Below, one piece after another: positions 62,598 through 64,000 of a stretch of DNA of 64,000 nt. The translations under genes and the position numbers were made by a program. Position 1 is the first letter of the stretch. The number at the start of each line of letters is the position of its first letter. The notes beneath the pieces were generated by a model. The model saw only the letters and a list, made by a program, of their open reading frames with translations, did no database searches and was not told where the DNA came from. Origin of the DNA: Prevotella sp. S7-1-8 (GTDB lineage: Bacteria > Bacteroidota > Bacteroidia > Bacteroidales > Bacteroidaceae); the NCBI RefSeq assembly GCF_000758925.1, contig NZ_JRNC01000009.1:62001-126000 (forward strand), read 5' to 3'.

Positions 62598-63971
62598 ATG
62601 AAAAAAATCAATTGCATGTTAGCGTTGGCGTGCATGTCGTTGTCAACGCTTTTCGTTGGATGTCAGAGAAATGGGGACATGCCCGACAAAACTAACGCTA
62701 ATTCTAAAATAAACCACCTTATCTTTAAAGAGGTGTTTTACACAGGGTATCTTACTTGGAAAGATTTATCGAAATATAACATGGATAGCCAATACGCGAG
62801 ATATACCGACGCTAACTACATAGTGATAGCCAACCCTACCGACAAGCCTATATCGCTTGCCAACATGGCTATAGCTGTGCACGCGGCAGACCCAAGCGTA
62901 CTTTATTCTTTGCAAGCAGAAGGCGATGGCACTTTTGTCAATCGCTATTATGGCATTAGCGGCATGTCTTATTTCCCTAACGACCCTGTAACAAAAAAGC
63001 CACATGTCATTCAGCCCGGAGACAGCGTAATAATAGTAAAATACGCTTGCGACCATAAAAAGAAGTTCTTAGAAGAGAATGAACTAACAGAAGAGGATGC
63101 AAAAAAAGGCTACTACGGTTGGGAGGCTTTGCCAGATTATAGCAAGCTGCCTAAGGACAAGACCTTTGAGCTATGTAACCAGTATGAGCCTAACCCTGAT
63201 GATAAATATGATAACAAGGATATTCCTAACATGAGGGATTTGGTTTTATGGGAAAGTAAACCTTTTGATGGTGTAGACCAAAGCATGCGTATTGCTTTAG
63301 TAAAGCTGCCTGACGGCGACGCCACAAAGCCTCATGCAAAAGACGCGGAGGGCTTTTACCCTGATGAGTCTCCACGCTCTCGCCATAACTGGTATACGTT
63401 ATACGACCATTATGGCACAGAGAGAGATGCTATAAACGATGAAACGGATCCTGTTAAGAAAAAGGAGTTGGAAAAAAAGAGCAAATATCCTACGGCTTAC
63501 TATCAAGAGATATATGTTAAAGGTGGCAACAGTCTTCCCGCAACAATAGAGCTTGACTACAACTGGGTGGTAGACTTCTTAACTATATGCCCTTCTTCAG
63601 AGAAGAAGTTTGACCTTCTTACTGCGCCAAGCGAGGTTACTATGTATGATGCTAAGGGACGCCCAATAATGGAGAATGGCAAGGAGAAGAAAGAAAAGGT
63701 ATGGTGGTACGACGCAGGCACTGCAAGCGTATGCAAAAATATTTATACCATAGCCAGCTTTGCTAACGCATCTTTCAACCCTCTCGACATGCAAGGGGCT
63801 TTGATACGTAGAACAGACGGCAAGGGCTTTGTGGCACAGATGAACTCAAGCCTTAATTTCGCCAAGGGCACTCCCTCTCTTTGCAGACGCGATGAGAAAG
63901 GAAGGCCAACGTTTAACGCGGAATCATATTGGAAAGTAAATTCTATACAAGCTCGCACAAAGAAGAAGTAA
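62598..63971 (+). CDS. DUF4876-type lipoprotein
   Basis: A 457-residue lipoprotein; the signal ends LFVGC with cysteine 22. The N-terminal mature part 'INHLIFKEVFYTGYLTW' and 'YIVIANPTDKPISLANMAIAVHAADPS' fit the DUF4876 family, whose members (as I recall) sit downstream of TonB-dependent receptors in Bacteroidota. The 'YIVIANPTDKPISL' region resembles a lamin-tail (LTD)-like beta fold. A basic tail ends the protein ('ARTKKK'). The role is unknown, presumably a surface partner of the receptor. It is the last complete gene, 38 bases after lipoprotein 2; only 29 bases follow to the window end. Confidence 0.8.
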   Translation: MKKINCMLALACMSLSTLFVGCQRNGDMPDKTNANSKINHLIFKEVFYTGYLTWKDLSKYNMDSQYARYTDANYIVIANPTDKPISLANMAIAVHAADPSVLYSLQAEGDGTFVNRYYGISGMSYFPNDPVTKKPHVIQPGDSVIIVKYACDHKKKFLEENELTEEDAKKGYYGWEALPDYSKLPKDKTFELCNQYEPNPDDKYDNKDIPNMRDLVLWESKPFDGVDQSMRIALVKLPDGDATKPHAKDAEGFYPDESPRSRHNWYTLYDHYGTERDAINDETDPVKKKELEKKSKYPTAYYQEIYVKGGNSLPATIELDYNWVVDFLTICPSSEKKFDLLTAPSEVTMYDAKGRPIMENGKEKKEKVWWYDAGTASVCKNIYTIASFANASFNPLDMQGALIRRTDGKGFVAQMNSSLNFAKGTPSLCRRDEKGRPTFNAESYWKVNSIQARTKKK

Positions 63972-64000
63972 GCTTTAAGAAGCGTTAGAATAAAAAAGAT

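Noticed and set aside
1..64000. tRNA, rRNA, insertion sequence or prophage genes
   Set aside because: All gaps over 300 bases were read for T-loop-like motifs, transposase motifs and integrase motifs; none was convincing.

Overview
The window looks like a chromosomal stretch from a Bacteroidota bacterium, most likely Prevotellaceae or a close relative. The evidence is lineage-typical gene content: a Na+-NQR operon, the type IX secretion protein PorT, a Rho factor with a long disordered N-terminal part, DUF4270, DUF4836, DUF4301 and DUF4876 proteins, and lipoproteins. Many genes also start just downstream of the Bacteroidota -7 box TAnnTTTG, several with a -33 TTTG element. No tRNA, rRNA, CRISPR array, insertion sequence or phage gene was recognised. 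G+C is roughly half by eye over most of the window, but the last 4 kb are clearly richer in A+T.

Layout. 1-4.8 kb (minus): a partial DUF4301 gene, then RNA-metabolism genes tilS, an RlmI-like methyltransferase and an RNase D-like exonuclease. An 0.8 kb non-coding gap follows. 5.6-10.3 kb (plus): ftsK, a LolA-like carrier and a DUF5687 membrane protein. 10.5-15 kb (minus): a giant TamB-like protein. 15-21.2 kb (plus): nqrABCDEF. 21.4-33.6 kb (minus): a 42-residue small ORF, DUF4270, a one-domain glycogen synthase, a methylmalonyl-CoA decarboxylase-type cluster (carboxyltransferase, 51-residue OadG-tail protein, biotin carrier), a small membrane ORF, an RluA synthase, an ABC pair, DUF4836, rsmE, a bifunctional-nuclease-like protein and a nucleoside transporter. 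34 kb: a C-terminal remnant of an M20 amidohydrolase. 34.8-41.7 kb (plus): rho, a GH73/LysM glucosaminidase, an M64 peptidase, a TPR protein and an M6 protease with a type IX-like C-terminal signal. 42.3-44.5 kb (minus): an alpha/beta hydrolase and porT. 44.7-49.5 kb (plus): a 56-residue ferredoxin, an AspT-like transporter, a ThrE-like exporter and a LysR regulator. 49.7-56.6 kb (minus): an ExbB-ExbD-ExbD-TonB-PstS-TPR operon and an aminotransferase. 57-64 kb (plus): a TonB-dependent receptor followed by three lipoproteins, two of them apparent paralogues and the third DUF4876.

How the genes fit together. NQR and the biotin-dependent decarboxylase cluster point to sodium-based energetics and succinate/propionate metabolism. 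ExbB/ExbD/TonB powers receptors such as the one at 57 kb, whose lipoproteins probably sit at the outer membrane. PorT and the M6 protease belong to type IX export.

Most notable observations: (1) a family of intergenic arrays with an exact 22-bp period at three separate loci, each unit built round a GATTA-N5-TAATC dyad, with one paired change that keeps the dyad; (2) the receptor plus paired-lipoprotein cluster at the right end, with a composition break inside its first lipoprotein gene; (3) three small genes below usual annotation size (42, 51 and about 43 residues).
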